64,000 bases of DNA from Harmothoe impar. Taxonomy: Eukaryota > Annelida > Polychaeta > Phyllodocida > Polynoidae. The DNA lies in assembly GCA_947462335.1 (NCBI GenBank), contig OX381710.1, positions 23,963,772 through 24,027,771 on the forward strand, in the 5' to 3' direction. This document shows, in pieces, positions 34,481 to 48,000 of the stretch. The translations under genes were made by a program, and so were the position numbers. Each line of letters begins with the position of its first letter. The stretch's first letter is position 1. A model generated the notes under the pieces. The model saw only the letters and a list, made by a program, of their open reading frames with translations. It was not told where the DNA came from and did not search any database.

Positions 34481-36499
34481 AAATCTAAACTTAGGTGCCA
34501 TGTTCTGATCTTAAACTATTATTTTATACTTCAAAGAAGTCATGAAAGTCTATGACGAAACATTATTGATTGATGTTTGTGCATATAAATGTGCTAAGTA
34601 TGATTATGACAATTTTATTTTCGTTGTCATAGGCTGTCTGCAACTTAGAAGGGTAAAAAACGCAGTCGGCACCAGCTACGCAAGTTTGGAAAAGAAGGCA
34701 AGCAAGGCAGTCAAAAAGTTAATTATCGGTAAGAGAAGTCATTCAAATTTGAAGAAAATTGTCCTAGAGTTTCACTGAGTTGGTGCTTAGTGGTTCCAGC
34801 GAAGACGATTAATTTTGTAATACGGTGCCCCACCTAAACCTTCCAAATGACACGGATTGCAATCGTGCGGACGAAATCGACCCGATGCAACGGCGTCATT
34901 TTATAATAACAGGGATAGAACAGAACAGTCAACAGGTCACACAGTAGGGACAACAGGCCAATCATAAATATTGTTCTTAGAAAATCTTGCTATACATCAC
35001 TAGATAGCTTAGATAATTACAATGTCAGAAAGCATAGCATCTTTTCTGTACTGTGAAAATTAGATTTTTGAGAGAATTTCTCCCCAAAAAAATAAAGACA
35101 AAAAGTGCATTTAGAACTTTGTGATTTTAAGAATATACACTAAGTTTCACATTACACAACCAGTTTTTGGTAGTTTGGGACAAAATCTGGACAAACCATC
35201 TAGGATACATCAACTTCAAGGTGTTTTCTTTCAGTTTCCATCACTTTCAATGTGACAGGGGTTCAGAAAATTGAGTTACCCCATGGACCAAAAATATGTT
35301 GCACATACAGTGTTGCCTCTATGGCACAGGTTCAAAATTCTACAATATCAATAACCCTACTTCTCCATCTTCTCACTTCTTCTCGTCCCTTCCATCACTC
35401 CAATTCCAACTGGAGTCCTGCCGAGTTGCTTAGACATGTTTTTAAGTTTTTGGCATAGCCTATAGACGGCGTTGTATGCCTGCCTAACTCAAGGTTGGGT
35501 TTCAAAATGTATCATCATCATCATCAGTCCCGTAGACTTAACATAGGATGATAAAAATGTCATATTCCACTGTTTTGGGTAGTTGCATCCAAAATTCTGA
35601 CAAACCAGCTAGGATACACCAACTTCAATATGTTTTCTTTCAGAATCTGCCACTCTCATTATGATAGGTCTTGAGATAATTGAGTTACCCCTTGGACCAA
35701 AAATGTGTTACACCATCAGTTGATTTTAAAATGAGAGCAGAAAACGCCAGTGGCGCCCTCTGTAGTGCACTGTGGTGCCTAACAGGTGTGACGTTGGCAG
35801 GGGGGGGGGGGGGTGCATCGCCAACAGTCTTGACGCTTTTACAATTCTCCCCTTTTATTAATACTAGTACCCTTTTAAATATTTGTTAATGAACTTTCCA
35901 TGACAAGCTTTACACTGAGGAGTTCACCTACCCCCAACCTACCCCTCAGTGGTAGTTCGACAATTCTACCTACCCCAGCAATAGGCTGTACCAGGGGTAG
36001 AACGCATGGGCCTTTGGGTTAACCAAGTCACTCTGCCAATCTGGCAGAATAGCTGTTTTAATGGAAGTGCATGTATTCACTCTACAGTCTAATGCGTCCA
36101 GCCACATGTCCGTAAATGTATTCTCACCTGTTCACCATCCATAAGACATTCCAAATACATAAATAGATCTGTAATCCTGGCTGTGTTTGATGTCAACTAC
36201 GCTCCTCATGGGTACTCCTCCCACCACTCCTCCCTGCTGCTAAAATCAAAATGTGTAACATATACTAACATTGGCATGTTTGCAGCAGTAAAGGATTGTT
36301 GGGCATGTGGAGTATCTTTTGGATAATATGATTGACCATTTTGAGGGACTTACAGTGAATACAATGATGAGAACAACACCATGTTTATTCCCATCATGGG
36401 ATCCCTATGTAGCTGCTGTCTGGCGCAGTAGCGCCAGATGTCTCGGACAATTCAGTGGTAACTGAGGCTGGTAGACCTATACACAGGGCAGAATCATGT
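34481..36499. other. Region between NDFIP and the NUDT6 coding exons
   Basis: No further coding exon was recognised. The open frame at 34542-34778 (plus, 78 residues, Lys-rich end) is unmatched. The stretch probably contains the 5' non-coding exon(s) and first intron of NUDT6. It also includes the direct duplication at 35160-35722 and a G run near 35801. Confidence 0.4.
35160..35722. repeat. Direct duplication, about 410-bp period
   Basis: Sequence at about 35190-35310 (acaaaccatctaggataca, tgttttctttcag, gagttaccccatggaccaaa) is repeated at about 35598-35720 (acaaaccagctaggataca, tgttttctttcag, gagttaccccttggaccaaa) with roughly 20% differences. An old tandem duplication or two copies of an unrecognised repeat. 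Confidence 0.65.
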
Positions 36500-36830
36500 A
36501 TTGCCTGTTTGATGATTAACAATAAGGATCTACAATACATGTAGTATTAATACAGTTATAATTTGAGAGACCTTCCCATTATCAATATGCCTTAATAAAC
36601 TTAAGGAATTTTCCTTAAATATTTCGGGAACACTATATATTTCTGGCAGGATACAGTATAGCATATGTTTAACATTTTGCTCTTACTTTAATGAGTTACA
36701 GTGTGGGCTCATATATTTTAATGGCTTCTTTCATTTATGAATAATCTTTTGATAAGCTGTCCACTGTAGAATTAGAATCTTTGTGCTCAGCTATCGGTTC
36801 TTGAAATGGCCCTATATAATCATTACCCAT
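36500..36830 (-). pseudogene. Decayed LINE 3' fragment related to 22345-22855
   Basis: It shares with the minus-strand LINE fragment at 22345-22855 the ordered words acagtatagcatatg/acaatatagtattacatg, gtttaacattttgc, ttacagtgtgggctcatat, aatggctt, tgataagctgtcc and agaatct. The frame is broken by several indels. It lies just upstream of the first NUDT6 coding exon. Confidence 0.6.
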
Positions 36831-36877
36831 ATTGAAAGTACTTTAGATCTACTTGTTTCTTTTCAGGCTGAATCACA

Positions 36878-39800
36878 ATGCATCTAAGGACATTTTGTCG
36901 GTTGCTCCCATCATTACATTCACACAAGACACGGTTAAAAACCAGTATAGGTCTACATAAAAGAGTCACAAGTCACAACCATTTCACACCCAGCCCTCAT
37001 CGTTGTCATCATCTGTCGTACAGTTCAGCGGCAAATACAGATGAGAATGCGTCTATTTTTACTGGTAGAGAAGACCGCCATAAAGGTGTTTATGTACGGA
37101 TGACAGAGGCAGATCATAGAAGCTCTCCAGAGGAATTCTCCCAGCGACTACAAGGTATATATGTTTATATTCTATATTCACAAATGTCCTGTTCTAAGGG
37201 AGTGTTAATTTATTAAACGGTTGTTCTACAGCCGTTTAGTTAGGAGCACAGTGATCCGTTCTTGGTCTGTTCTTACCAAAGGTTGAAATTGCTGATTTTG
37301 TTAGTAATTCATACTGATTCATATTGAACTTTTGCTTTCTATACTCTGACATTGTACACTGTACATTGTACACTTGCCTGGGGTGTTGCATAGGGCTACA
37401 GTGTCAGTGATCACATAACACATCTATATAGCTACTTCAGTATGTGTCCTGTGTCTGAGCAGACTGAGCCATAATGATTGCTTTTCACACAATGTCAAGG
37501 GCCTGGTGCCGGTTACAAGGGCCTGGGGCCGGCTATAATGCGGATTTGAAGTGTTTTCTCACCTGCCTTGAACCGGCATCAGGTCGGTGGGTACATAATG
37601 AAAGCTGTGCGGATTTGGAGAGTTTTTCTTGTCACGCATTGCAGCCCTTAAAGAGGCCCTGACATGATATTTTGATTTTGATAATGTTGATCTGAAACAA
37701 CCGTTTCTAAGGTCATGTGACCTTTCCTATCTTTAGTTACAGGGGGGGGGGGGTTAAAATATCCAACCCCTCCTGAGGGGAGGCATAAAAAATTCTGAAC
37801 CTTTTAAGCAAAAAAGCGCAGTGAAAGTTTTTCAGCGTCTTCGCTGATGGGGGCGTCAAACATTCTACGTGCTCTCGAGGTGGGGCGTAACAATTTTTCG
37901 CACCTCCGCACGAAATCTCACCACCCACCCTGTGATTAATAAATGAACACTCCCTAACACAAGTAATTTGTGACTTGAAGTTCTCTGAAAAAGAGAATGA
38001 AACCCATTGGCCAACATTCACAAAGAGAAAGTCACCTCTGTATTTTAAACCATGCAAGATCTCTATGCTTTATGGCTATACATGACCTGCACTCCTGTTG
38101 CAGTCTCTGTGGCCCGGTGGCAGGCGGCAGGTAACAGTGCGGCGTGGCTTGAGCTCCCTATCAGTCTGAGCGGTTTGATCCCGGCGGCGGCGGCGGCGGG
38201 CTTCGTGTTCCACCACGCGGAGGGCCGGGGCTGCTGTCTGTACCGCTGGCTGCAGGACCAACACCAGGACAGGGTGCCACGCTTCGCTTCCCACCAGGTG
38301 GGCGTGGCCGGTAGGATGCTCTCTACTCTCAGAATAAGTGAATTTGTACATGTATACCGTAAAACCTAGCGTAGAAACCGCGGCTAGTATGCGAGTCAGA
38401 TCGCCAGTGCGGCTTATAGGATCGCGAGTTACGCGAGGTTTTACGGCATCTTTAACCCGCCGTAATGATGTACGAATGCAGCCCTAGTGAACTGTGAATA
38501 GCTCGCCATAACATGTCAAACTGGACGAGTTGATGTTTTATCTCTGACATTACAATTGTGTATTACCTGAGCTATATTATAAATGGTTCTCCTCTTGTTA
38601 AGGTTGTGTGGTACGTGAGGATACTCGCGAAGTCCTGATGGTTCAAGACAAAAACCGACCTGTAAGTTACTTTTTTTATGTTATGTTATGTTATGGGCAG
38701 GAAAGTAGCTTTGTAAAAGACATTAAAGGAAGTCAAAGTCCGATTCTTAAATGATTACTTTGAAGAAAAAGAAGATGTGTCTGGTATTTTGAACGTCTAA
38801 GCACATGTATCATGAATTCTATTCACACTTCATATTTATTGCAGTATACACTTTGGAAGTTCCCTGGCGGGCTCTCCGAATTAGCTGAGGATATATGTAA
38901 GTTAAATCAAAAGTATCATATGCTCATATAATAATGTAGTATCCTACTAATTTGTGGATGATCAGCCTTTAATAGTACATGTCCAATTGTACAATCGTCA
39001 TGTGATAGCATCCTGGTTAAATGATCATGCCTACGACGATTAGGCCACTCAAAAAAATAAAATGGTTTCTCATCACCGCGCGCATCATGAAAATCAGGTT
39101 TTGGGGAAACTTTTTTTTTTTTTTTGCCAAATTTTGATGAAAAACCTCATCAAAATGGACAAAATTGGTCACATTTGGTATCAAATTAAAGCTAATAATG
39201 CCAGCAATGCAGTGGTAAAGAAATAACTTACATTTTCCCCACTTTTAGAGATCAATTAATTCTTAATCAATGAAATGTGAATATTGGCCAAAGAAACCCG
39301 TAAATCATCCTATACATTTTGGCCTGCGAGTAAAAAAAAAAAAATTATAAAAAAAAAGCCTCCCTCGTCAGATTTCTCAGACTTTGGTGATGAGAAACCG
39401 CTTTTTTTTTTGAGTGGCCTTAGGTTAGATATTATGTAGCTTCGTCCATACAATCTGATATTCCATGATTACTATTTCCACACAGCAACCACAGCAGAAA
39501 GAGAGGTTCATGAAGAAACCGGTGTACAAGCAGGTAATTAGAGTCTTATATACTAGAAATCAGTACCCTGCACGACCGAGTTAACTTCATTCAGTGGTTT
39601 ACAATACTTAAATGAACAAGCACATACTTTTATCTCATAACCCCACAGAGAGAAATATGTAAATCAAATGTTATACTAATACGTCAATACTAGAACAATT
39701 TAAGAACTAGCTCTTTAATGTTACATAATACAAACCCGAGTGGCATTGCTGCACAGGGTTAAAAAAAATCACCAACCTGTAACATAAAACCTCCATGAAC

Positions 39801-40254
39801 TATTATTGTAACCAGTAAGAGTCTGACGATTATTATAATCCCTGCCCTTGCTTCAAGCACAGCTACCTCTACCTCTAACATAGACATAGTCCATAAACTA
39901 GTACTCCTACTTGTAGACTTCCAGGGTATCCTCAGTTTCCGTCAGCAGCACAACATGTCTAACGCCTTCGGACGGTCCGACCTCTTCTTCGTATGTCACT
40001 TGAAGCCGAGGACGTTAGAACTGAACCCGGACTATGAGAATGAGATTGCCAAGTGTCAGTGGATGGGTATTCAACAGATGCTGGACCATCCGGAAACCTC
40101 AACGTTCACTCGCACTATATGCAACCTTATGGAACATGGTCTGGATAATGGATTCAAAAGGGTGCATTTTGATTCTAAGGTCCTGGAATCGTTACACAAG
40201 AAAGGCCAGTTTACGATGTACTTTCATTGTGTTGACAAAGATGTGCCAAAATGA
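36878..40254 (+). CDS. NUDT6: Nudix hydrolase, NUDT6 homologue
   Basis: Nudix family hydrolase of the NUDT6 type (the human gene lies antisense to FGF2); substrate not predicted here. Coding exons: 36878-37154, 38104-38310, 38603-38661, 38845-38896, 39486-39533, 39917-40254. Sites are GT/AG and phases agree; the total is 326 residues against 316 in human. The first 60 or so residues are rich in Arg, Ser and His with almost no acids, as in a mitochondrial presequence. Residues about 88-160 match the NUDT6 N-terminal domain (FVFHHAEG, FASHQVGVAG). LWKFPGGLSE leads into a perfect Nudix box at 190-212 (G-x5-E-x7-REVHEETGV). Then follow LSFRQQHN and FGRSDLFFVC. The ATG is the first after an in-frame TGA at 36869; an acceptor (ttcttttcag) ends at 36866, so a 5' non-coding exon exists upstream. 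Confidence 0.95.
38357..38446. mobile_element. Short CCGTAAAACC element in NUDT6 intron 2
   Basis: It runs from TA-CCGTAAAACCTAGCGTA to GCGAGGTTTTACGG. The arms are inverted repeats and the inside carries cgcggctagtatgcgagtc and gatcgccagtgcggctta. At 90 bp it is a shortened relative of the 25971-26149 copy. Confidence 0.75.
38450..38515. mobile_element. Truncated piggyBac-like MITE fragment
   Basis: ctttaacccgccgtaatgat followed by gaatgcagccctagtgaac and agctcgccataacatg match the left end and half core of the TTAACCCTTT family; the right half is missing. It directly abuts the element at 38357-38446. Confidence 0.5.
39041..39422. mobile_element. GGCCACTCAAAAAAA inverted-repeat element, NUDT6 intron 4
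   Basis: The left end taggccactcaaaaaaat plus ggtttctcatcac is mirrored at the right by ggtgatgagaaacc plus tttttttttgagtggcctta. About 380 bp, no coding frame. A second member lies at 40364-40524 in the NUDT6 3' UTR. Confidence 0.85.
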
Positions 40255-40363
40255 TGATAAACTGGACATAGTATTGTCGCTCAGAAATAGTTTGCGGATA
40301 ACCATGTTAGCATAATACTCCAGCTATGAGACGATATTTTTGGCACATATTTTTTATGGAAAG

Positions 40364-40524
40364 GGCCACTCAAAAAAACAAAAAAAAAAGGGTTATCATA
40401 ACGAAATGCTGGAAAATATGACAAGGGAGCTTTTTTCTGTTTTACTCACGGGCTAAAATGTATAGAAAAATCTCTCAAAACCTAATGTCTGTGACGCGCC
40501 TGAGAAACGATTTTTTGAGTGGCC
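40364..40524. mobile_element. GGCCACTCAAAAAAA inverted-repeat element in the NUDT6 3' UTR
   Basis: ggccactcaaaaaaac at the left pairs with gattttttgagtggcc at the right, 161 bp overall. It begins 110 bases after the NUDT6 stop codon, so it is probably transcribed as part of the mRNA if the poly(A) signal at 41737 is used. Confidence 0.8.
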
Positions 40525-41736
40525 TGACCTTTTCTTGGGCAAAAAAGTTGGGTGCGGGGGGGGGAGGAGTGGGGTAGTATAAGCCAGAGTTTAATATGTA
40601 TGATAGTAGTGGGGAAAAGTTTTTACGAAACTCATTTCTCAAGGTAGGGGGCAGTAGGGAGTTGGCTAGTAGGCAGTTGAACATTATGGAGTAATTGTAC
40701 ATCACATGTACTGTAAATATAGGAGACTTACAGTTGATCCCGGTGTGTTAATGGTAACGAGTTACGAAGTGATCTGGGGGACTTGTCCACTCGCCGCTAC
40801 CTTGTTTGTTCATCATTATATGCTACATTAAAGTCTATATACGGGTAAGTTATAGAAAAGAGCATTTATAAAGCTGAATATCCATGCACTTTTGTGGCTA
40901 GCAAAATAGCTGCAACTACAGTGAACTTAGTGACTTGATATCTAAATTCCTCTCGCCAATGATGTAGATGGATTCAACATTTTTGTTTAGATAATTGTTG
41001 ATGTTCATTTACGCACTGCTATACAATGGCAGCTTTAATATTGCTTTATTGTCGGTGTATGATAGAACGTGTCATATTTAGTAATGCACCAACTTTGGTT
41101 CTGTGCTGCAATGTCATACAGTTAAAATCATTGTGAAGATCCTAGATCTTTAGTTGATTCATAAGTCCAACTCTAGTACTTCATTTTAGATCTCTTAGAG
41201 ATCATAATGTATGTCTGAATGCAGATCTAACTCAATAAGGCAGGGTTGTGAACATTACCTTGCCTCTTGGAGGAACCCTTATGTTATCATGAATGATTGG
41301 TTGATTTTAGTTATAGCTACATTTGTATCAAGTTATTTAATGTTTCTGTATTATATATGAATAATGCTTGTGATACATGTAGTCAGTATTATACTAGATC
41401 AATTCGAAATCTTGATTAAGCCACCATGGCAATATACTTAGGGGATGGCTAGTTTCATGGGATTTCAATTACTGTTGAATCTTGCCACTTTTAAATACAG
41501 GGTAATTATAAAAGTTGAGAATTAGTTCCCAGTATTCTGGTGAACTGTCTTCGTTTATCATATTGAGATTACTCCGTGATATGTAAAGCCAGTACCACTA
41601 GCTACATAATGCTCATTTCATTATACGATTGAGAAAAGCATTTACACTTGTTTTATATTACGTTAACAAATTGTGAACTACGAAACTAGTATGCATATTT
41701 CTAGTGCATTATTATGGCTTTGTTGTATTTTTACGA

Positions 41737-41742
41737 AATAAA
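41737..41742 (+). terminator. Poly(A) signal AATAAA, candidate for NUDT6
   Basis: A canonical AATAAA in an AT-rich, T-rich context (acgaaataaaattgac) with a GT/T-rich stretch just after it (acaagttttgttttgg). It lies 1.48 kb past the NUDT6 stop codon, before the convergent centrin gene. An earlier site could also be used. Confidence 0.4.
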
Positions 41743-42497
41743 ATTGACAAGTTTTGTTTTGGAAGCAGTGGGTAGTTTTTTGTCATTTATCATCACAGAG
41801 TATACCGAAACGACTTTGAGAATTGGTATAATACAACCCGTATATTAAAGATGGATCTCTTTAATAGCTAGGGATACAAAAAGTAAAATGATGCAGTGAA
41901 CTTTTCTTTAACATGGTTTAATGTACAAATATATACACGTTTTCATCCCATTCAATTCAATAGTACAAATAAGTAGAACCATACCATTCGGAATGCATTC
42001 ATGGTAATACACACTTATGAACCTATGAGACAATGACAATATGTCAGTAAGTTTGGAATGATTTAACATTGTTCTGTCCCTTTTTGAGTTTCATGACAAT
42101 AGAATATGTTAACAGTCGGAACATACATCGGTTGGACGAAATAGGTCTAAGATGTATCATTACTTAAATTATTTTACATTTGTTCATTGATTCTTGCAAG
42201 CACAACTTCAGTTTCATATCAGCAAAACGTAGGGACTATACCAAAAAATAAATAGAAGTAGTTGTGTATTCATTGCTAAGCATATTAAATATACCATAGG
42301 AAGTTGTGTTTGCTCCGCATGAATACATATCTACAAAAGACCTCCATCTTGGAGACCAACAGGTGGGACTAGAACGGGAATGATGACGTAGCTGACACTA
42401 GTCCAATGAAATGGGTGTTCTATAGCAACAAGAAGGCAACTATGGAGGGGGAGGGGGGGGGGACATGAAACAGTCAACATGTGGCAGCAGCACCCAC

Positions 42498-44915
<2,418 letters not shown>

Positions 44916-45032
44916 TGCTGCTGTTTGTTGATCTTCGCGATGCCGCTCAAAAATTCCCCGGATACGTGTATTACGGAGCAAATAATCGTTGGACTCTGAT
45001 TGGTCGATCCAAAAGTCATCCGGCCGAGCGAA
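44916..45032. promoter_or_regulatory. Bidirectional promoter of centrin and NSDHL
   Basis: Only 117 bp separate the centrin ATG (minus) and the NSDHL ATG (plus). The interval has an inverted CCAAT box (attgg, 44999-45003), no TATA box, and CpG-containing patches (ccggccgagcg). These are usual properties of vertebrate bidirectional promoters. Human CETN2 and NSDHL have the same head-to-head arrangement on Xq28. Confidence 0.75.
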
Positions 45033-48000
45033 ATGAGTGGACAGGTGAGTGTAGCTCCACGTTTTTTGGCGTTATCTTTGGAAATCGGACATAATATGTG
45101 TTTATAGTTGCAGACTATATAGAAGAACAGTTGCTGTTTGTATTAGCTACACTTTTATTGAGGTATTTGTTGTACTTTATCTGTAAATTGACTAAATGCA
45201 GCCTCACTGAGGCAGCGTCTGGTTCAATTAGCAGACCATTTGCTGGTGGCCGGTGTGCTCAACAGTGTTTCATATGAATAATACCAGCGAAAGTGCCATC
45301 ACGCCACACTGATCAGACCATCGGAAGAGGCTTCCCGCCCTTGGTATTCTCAACACTGTGAACCCTTCTTTCTCCTCAAAAATCACTAAAACTGCTACCA
45401 AAGCTGACATTGTTATAGATCTATGTGTTACTGTTAGTCTACTGACGATGAATGATCGCTGTAGCGTGTAGGCCGTCGGAGTAGGGGGCACCTGTCACCG
45501 GAGAGGGGGGGGGGGGGGGGCACCTTGGACTTGGTCCCATGTCAGGTACTAAATAGTAGTAGGCCTACGAGTTTGGGAAACTCAACTAAAAACCACGACT
45601 AAAAAATGTTCGCCCCCTCCGAATATAGTAACTTGCAGTTAAAAAAAAAGAAGCTAAAACGAAAAAGGGGGCATCATTTTCTATGCCCTGTCCCCCTCAA
45701 GAGGGGTCAGATTTGTTAACGCCACCCCCCACCCCGCTCAGGAGGGGTCGAAAATGTTAACGCCCCCGCCCCCCCCCCCCCCCCAATTCACCACCCATCA
45801 TGTAACTAACAAATACCCCCGCCCCAACTTCCTGAGTCTATTGTTAAAGGGAGTGATAATTTCATAACATGGTGTGGGATAACCAAAACTGGATAAAGAA
45901 ATTTCGACTCCTTTTTGGGTGTGTGTGTGTGGTGGGGGTGGGGGGCAACAAATCTCACCTTTTTCCGGGAAGAAGCCAGTGAATTGATGAACTGTATAGA
46001 AGTTCATCAATTAGTAGGGCCTATATAGTATACGTCAAAGGGCTCCAGCAACACTCTACTTGCAGGGCCAAAATAAATGCCAGAATGATGGTCATTTCTT
46101 AACAATAGGGGTGGTATTAAAAACAGATAAAAACCTTCTTTGACACACCCAAAGGGTTGAAATTCCCTACCCCAAGAGCCTCAGGTTGAAGAGGGGCGGA
46201 AATTTGCCCCCCCCCCCCAAAAAAAAAGAGAGAAGTAAATGCCTAATGGCCGATAAACATGGACTAGGCAAAAAAAAGGTTTGTTTCAGGTTACCCGACT
46301 GACCCTAGCTAAACAGGGCCGACCATAGTTTTTTTTTATGCAATTTTAAAGAAATCTTCGTATTCTTATCCTTTTTTTGGTCAGATTTAGGTTATGCAGA
46401 GAGGTTGGTTCATGTTCATTCATGTTTTAAAAAGAAGAAGATAGAATTTAAAAAAAAACACGACAGACCGACCATACAACACTTTTTTTAGCCTTACTTT
46501 TGCTTGCCTATGCCTGCTATGATTGTAGATAAGACCTAGCTGGTGTTACAGTGTAGGGTCACATTAAGCAGGCCCTAGCGTCAAAGTTCACATCATCCAG
46601 ATACACGGGGTCAAGCGGTCAGTGACAACCTCCATGTATATCCACCTGTCACCGTTAGTTAATGTGTCAGTGATACTATATAGAGAGTTTCATTCTAGGG
46701 CAGTATTTCCTGATTCAAATGGCTTCCTACAGACAAACTAGAATACTCATTATAGTGGTACTCTATGAGTGCACGGGTCTGAATAAGTGCAGGTCTCGTC
46801 TAAGTGTTGTGTAAATGAGGGTATTGAAATGAAAATGTCCCTCAAATCAACAGTGCTCTGGGCCAGAACAAAAGGAAGTGTTGGTTTACGTATTTCCCGC
46901 ACAATATTTTCTGAAATACATATACCGTAAAACCTCTCTGATAAGCCGACCTCCATTAGAAGCCGACCTCCCACATTAGAGAGTGTTATAAGCCGAATTC
47001 TGACCCATTTAAACTATAACCTACTTGATAAAAAACCTCCCTTACAAGCCGACCCCCCTCTTTTAGACAAGGCTATAAGACGAATCAGGCCCTAAAATCA
47101 AAAAAGAGGGTCGGCTAATCAGAGGTTTTACAATATTTATTGGTTTGAACGGAATTGCACGTACGCATCATTTCCTGGAGAATTGATTTTTCTGATAAAA
47201 AATGTGGTTAGACTATCCACAGGTGGCCGTTAGCGAGAAAAAAAGTACGTGGTCGCCCCACATGTTGACAGTCCATGACCCAGTGAGCCGAATATTCAGT
47301 TCAACGTTGAATCAATGAATGTTGAAAAGTGATAATCAACCAAATGTCAACACTGGTTCAAGGTTCTATGCTGACCGAGGAGACTGATGGACAAAATAAT
47401 TACAAAAAAGGAGAGAAAAAATCGTTTGCATGCACCTCTTTTTTTTTCAAAACCGAAATCCGTAGACCCATTTTGGTGTGGCCCTCTAAGACATGAAGCG
47501 CAGGGTACATTGTAGTTCAAAAGCATAGGTGCGATTATGCAAGCCACTTCTGCACACTATAGGTTTTGAGAACAATGGATTTCACTTAGGTTGCTGTAAC
47601 TATTGATGTGTCTACATTTGATATCATTCACTTTGTGTTAACATCCACTGACAGACTTCTGTATGCATCCCGCTGAAGTTAAAACGAAATGATCACATTT
47701 GCAGATCCAATTGCATGTCAAATACAGGGATTTTGACAGGATTTTTTTCAATGAGACAATGGCGCACTCCTTAGCAAGAACAATGCGCCATTTTGAGAGT
47801 TAATGGGCCATCATAGTCCTAACAGTAAAATACTTAGTAAGGCACTGTTATAATATCAGGGGGCGAAGGGTCTGGGGCATGTGTCCTGTCCTCCGGGAAA
47901 TTAAAAAAATAAATTTCAAGAAATGAAATGCACCTTGCCCTGCCTTAGGCCAAAAAAAAAAGAGGGTTGTTTCCGGTAACCCGACCGGGTCTAGCAAAAC

